Assembly: GCF_031458095.1 (NCBI RefSeq)
Contig: NZ_JAVDXU010000001.1
Location: 496,001 to 560,000 of the forward strand
Direction: 5' to 3'
Length of the DNA: 64,000 bases
Source: Pelomonas saccharophila_A
Lineage (GTDB): Bacteria; Pseudomonadota; Gammaproteobacteria; Burkholderiales; Burkholderiaceae_C
Shown one piece after another: positions 62,969-64,000 of the stretch (position 1 is its first letter; each line of letters begins with the position of its first letter). The notes under the pieces were generated by a model. That model saw nothing but the letters and a program-made list of their open reading frames with translations, ran no database searches and was not told the origin of the DNA. The translations under genes were made by a program, and so were the position numbers.

Positions 62969-63190
62969 TCACCGGCCGTGGGAGAGGAGCCAGCCGTAAC
63001 GGACGAGGCCGCCAACACTAAGGGCACCGATAAGCCCAAAGTAGGCAACGAACATGGCGGCCCAAAATCCCGACCTCTCGGCAAGGTTCGGGCCGTCGAG
63101 CAAACCGTAGCAAAACAGCGAGACAGCAGCTACGAAGAACAAGCCAGCTACGCCTCGACCTACTGCGCTAGATTCAGTCATGGTTATCAC
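62969..63190 (-). CDS. Small two-helix membrane protein
   Basis: A 73-residue frame with two hydrophobic segments (GVAGLFFVAAVSLFCYGLLDG and FWAAMFVAYFGLIGALSVGGLV). No family is recognised. A start three codons later (MTESSAVG) is also possible. It lies between the toxin remnant and the intact toxin pair. Confidence 0.5.
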   Translation of the reverse strand: MITMTESSAVGRGVAGLFFVAAVSLFCYGLLDGPNLAERSGFWAAMFVAYFGLIGALSVGGLVRYGWLLSHGR

Positions 63191-63411
63191 CGTTCTTGAA
63201 TGGTCGTCAGGGGCTCAAGCATGAGCCCGGGTTGTCGATCTGGATTGAGTCGGGAATATGCACCTTGTGCTCAGCGCCCGCGTATTTCGGGCCGAAGCTC
63301 TTGATGTTGCCGACCGGTGCTGAAAGTGGTGCGGCGATTGCATGGAAGATGCTTCAATCGCCACATGATTGGCGGCACTCGGTTTGACCAACAGCCGCCG
63401 CCTGGCTTCCC

Positions 63412-63729
63412 TCAGTGATAGTCGTCTTCGAGTTGGTGACGCACTGTCAGCACCGTCACCATCGACGCGTCTTCAATCTCAAACAAGGCGACGTACCCCG
63501 ACCGCCCGAATGGAACCACCAGCTCCCGCAGAAATGGACTCTGCGCGGCTTTGCGGCAGGTGAAAGGTGACGTCTTCAGCGTGGCGATGCCGGCACGCAG
63601 TGCGTCAAGCGCCTCGCCGGCCAGCTCGAGATTGCCTCCATCGCGCGCCAACTCTCGCTCCAGCACAAAGTCAAATAGCTCCTCGAGATCTCGCTCGGCC
63701 GCACGCGTCAGCCTGACTTTGAAGGTCAC
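63412..63729 (-). CDS. RelE/ParE-family toxin
   Basis: A 105-residue toxin of the RelE/ParE superfamily. Marks are LTRAAERDLEELFDFVLERE, LEALRAGI-like LDALRAGIATLK, PFLRELVVPFGRSGYVALFEI and the C-terminal VLTVRHQLEDDYH. RelE types cut mRNA on the ribosome; ParE types hit gyrase; sequence does not decide here. It follows the antitoxin gene with an ATGA overlap. Confidence 0.88.
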   Translation of the reverse strand: MTFKVRLTRAAERDLEELFDFVLERELARDGGNLELAGEALDALRAGIATLKTSPFTCRKAAQSPFLRELVVPFGRSGYVALFEIEDASMVTVLTVRHQLEDDYH

Positions 63730-64000
63730 TTGCGGTTCTTCGAGGTCTGAGCGCGCGCCGCGTCCAGCCTTCGTTGGAGGTTGCCGAGCAGGACGTCGGC
63801 CTCCACATACTCGCCTGTCCGACGCGCCTCGTCCCGTGAACGTAGACCACGGGCGATGAACTCCGCCTGGACCTGGCGCCGATGCACATGGGCTCGCACC
63901 GAGGCCTCCACGAACTCCGACAGTGACTCGCCCTCGTTGAGGACGGCCTCTACTTCCGCGCGGAGATCCGGCTCCACACGTACGGCTGGGATGGTCGCGG
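63726..64000 (-). CDS. Antitoxin partner of RelE/ParE, cut by window end
   Basis: The frame is open to the window edge (TIPAVRVEPDLRAEVEAVLN), so the true start lies beyond 64000. The opening pattern is that of a ribbon-helix-helix DNA-binding protein (LSEFVEASVRAHVHRRQVQAEFI), and the C-terminal part (RRTGEYVEADVLLGNLQRRL) would wrap the toxin. It overlaps the toxin start by 4 bases. Confidence 0.85.
   Translation of the reverse strand, partial: ATIPAVRVEPDLRAEVEAVLNEGESLSEFVEASVRAHVHRRQVQAEFIARGLRSRDEARRTGEYVEADVLLGNLQRRLDAARAQTSKNRK

Overview
The window looks like a chromosomal segment of a high-GC betaproteobacterium of the order Burkholderiales, probably near Roseateles, Mitsuaria or Pelomonas. 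This rests on a Burkholderiales-like malonate decarboxylase operon, PEP-CTERM and H-NS/KAAPAKK-type proteins and Xanthomonas/Caulobacter-type TonB receptors; no species marker gene is present.

Region 1 (1-14,964) reads like core genome. It holds the end of dihydrofolate reductase, a DUF4337 membrane protein, and a full malonate catabolism locus (mdcR, TRAP transporter dctPQM, mdcACDEGBH) whose genes overlap or nearly touch. It continues with an ECF sigma/anti-sigma pair, an exported Cu/Zn superoxide dismutase fused to a DUF3455 domain, a PEP-CTERM protein, a small TPR protein and tRNA-Val(CAC).

Region 2 (15,004-about 24,000) is a mobile zone. A 45-bp copy of the 3' half of tRNA-Val is followed by integrase-like direct repeats and a tyrosine integrase. 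Then come a DUF5063 protein, an Rhs remnant with a displaced toxin-like tip and a Sel1-repeat partner, half of an IS66 element, and an intact IS21-family element.

Region 3 (about 23,900-52,400) is a hemicellulose-use locus with two gene blocks that face each other. The plus block runs LacI regulator, GH74, GH5, GH62, GH74, GH27, Sde182-like protein, and a TonB-like/PA14 protein. The minus block runs GntR/FCD regulator, surface lipoprotein, TonB-dependent receptor, tryptophan-halogenase-like flavoprotein, GH43, GH43, GH43, GH51. The enzyme set fits xyloglucan (endo-cleavage by GH74/GH5, galactose by GH27) and arabinoxylan (GH62, GH43, GH51). An 18-bp palindrome (TGATTC-N6-GAATCA) recurs before three genes of the locus, and diverged copies of a small membrane-protein gene lie at both ends.

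Region 4 (about 52,400-64,000) is again mobile: a secreted hypothetical protein, an H-NS-like protein, the other half of the IS66 transposase, an IS1182-family element, a lipoprotein, a mobilization module (relaxase, MobC-like protein, inverted-repeat-rich putative oriT, stbABC) and a RelE/ParE toxin-antitoxin pair cut by the window edge.

The main structural surprise is that the two IS66 tnpC halves, at 19.78 kb and 54.55 kb, are in opposite orientations and meet at the same codon, sharing only TACC. This is what a roughly 34.8-kb inversion carrying the whole hemicellulose locus would leave. With the tRNA-Val fragment, integrase and mobilization genes, it suggests the locus sits in an integrated mobile element whose right end lies beyond the window.
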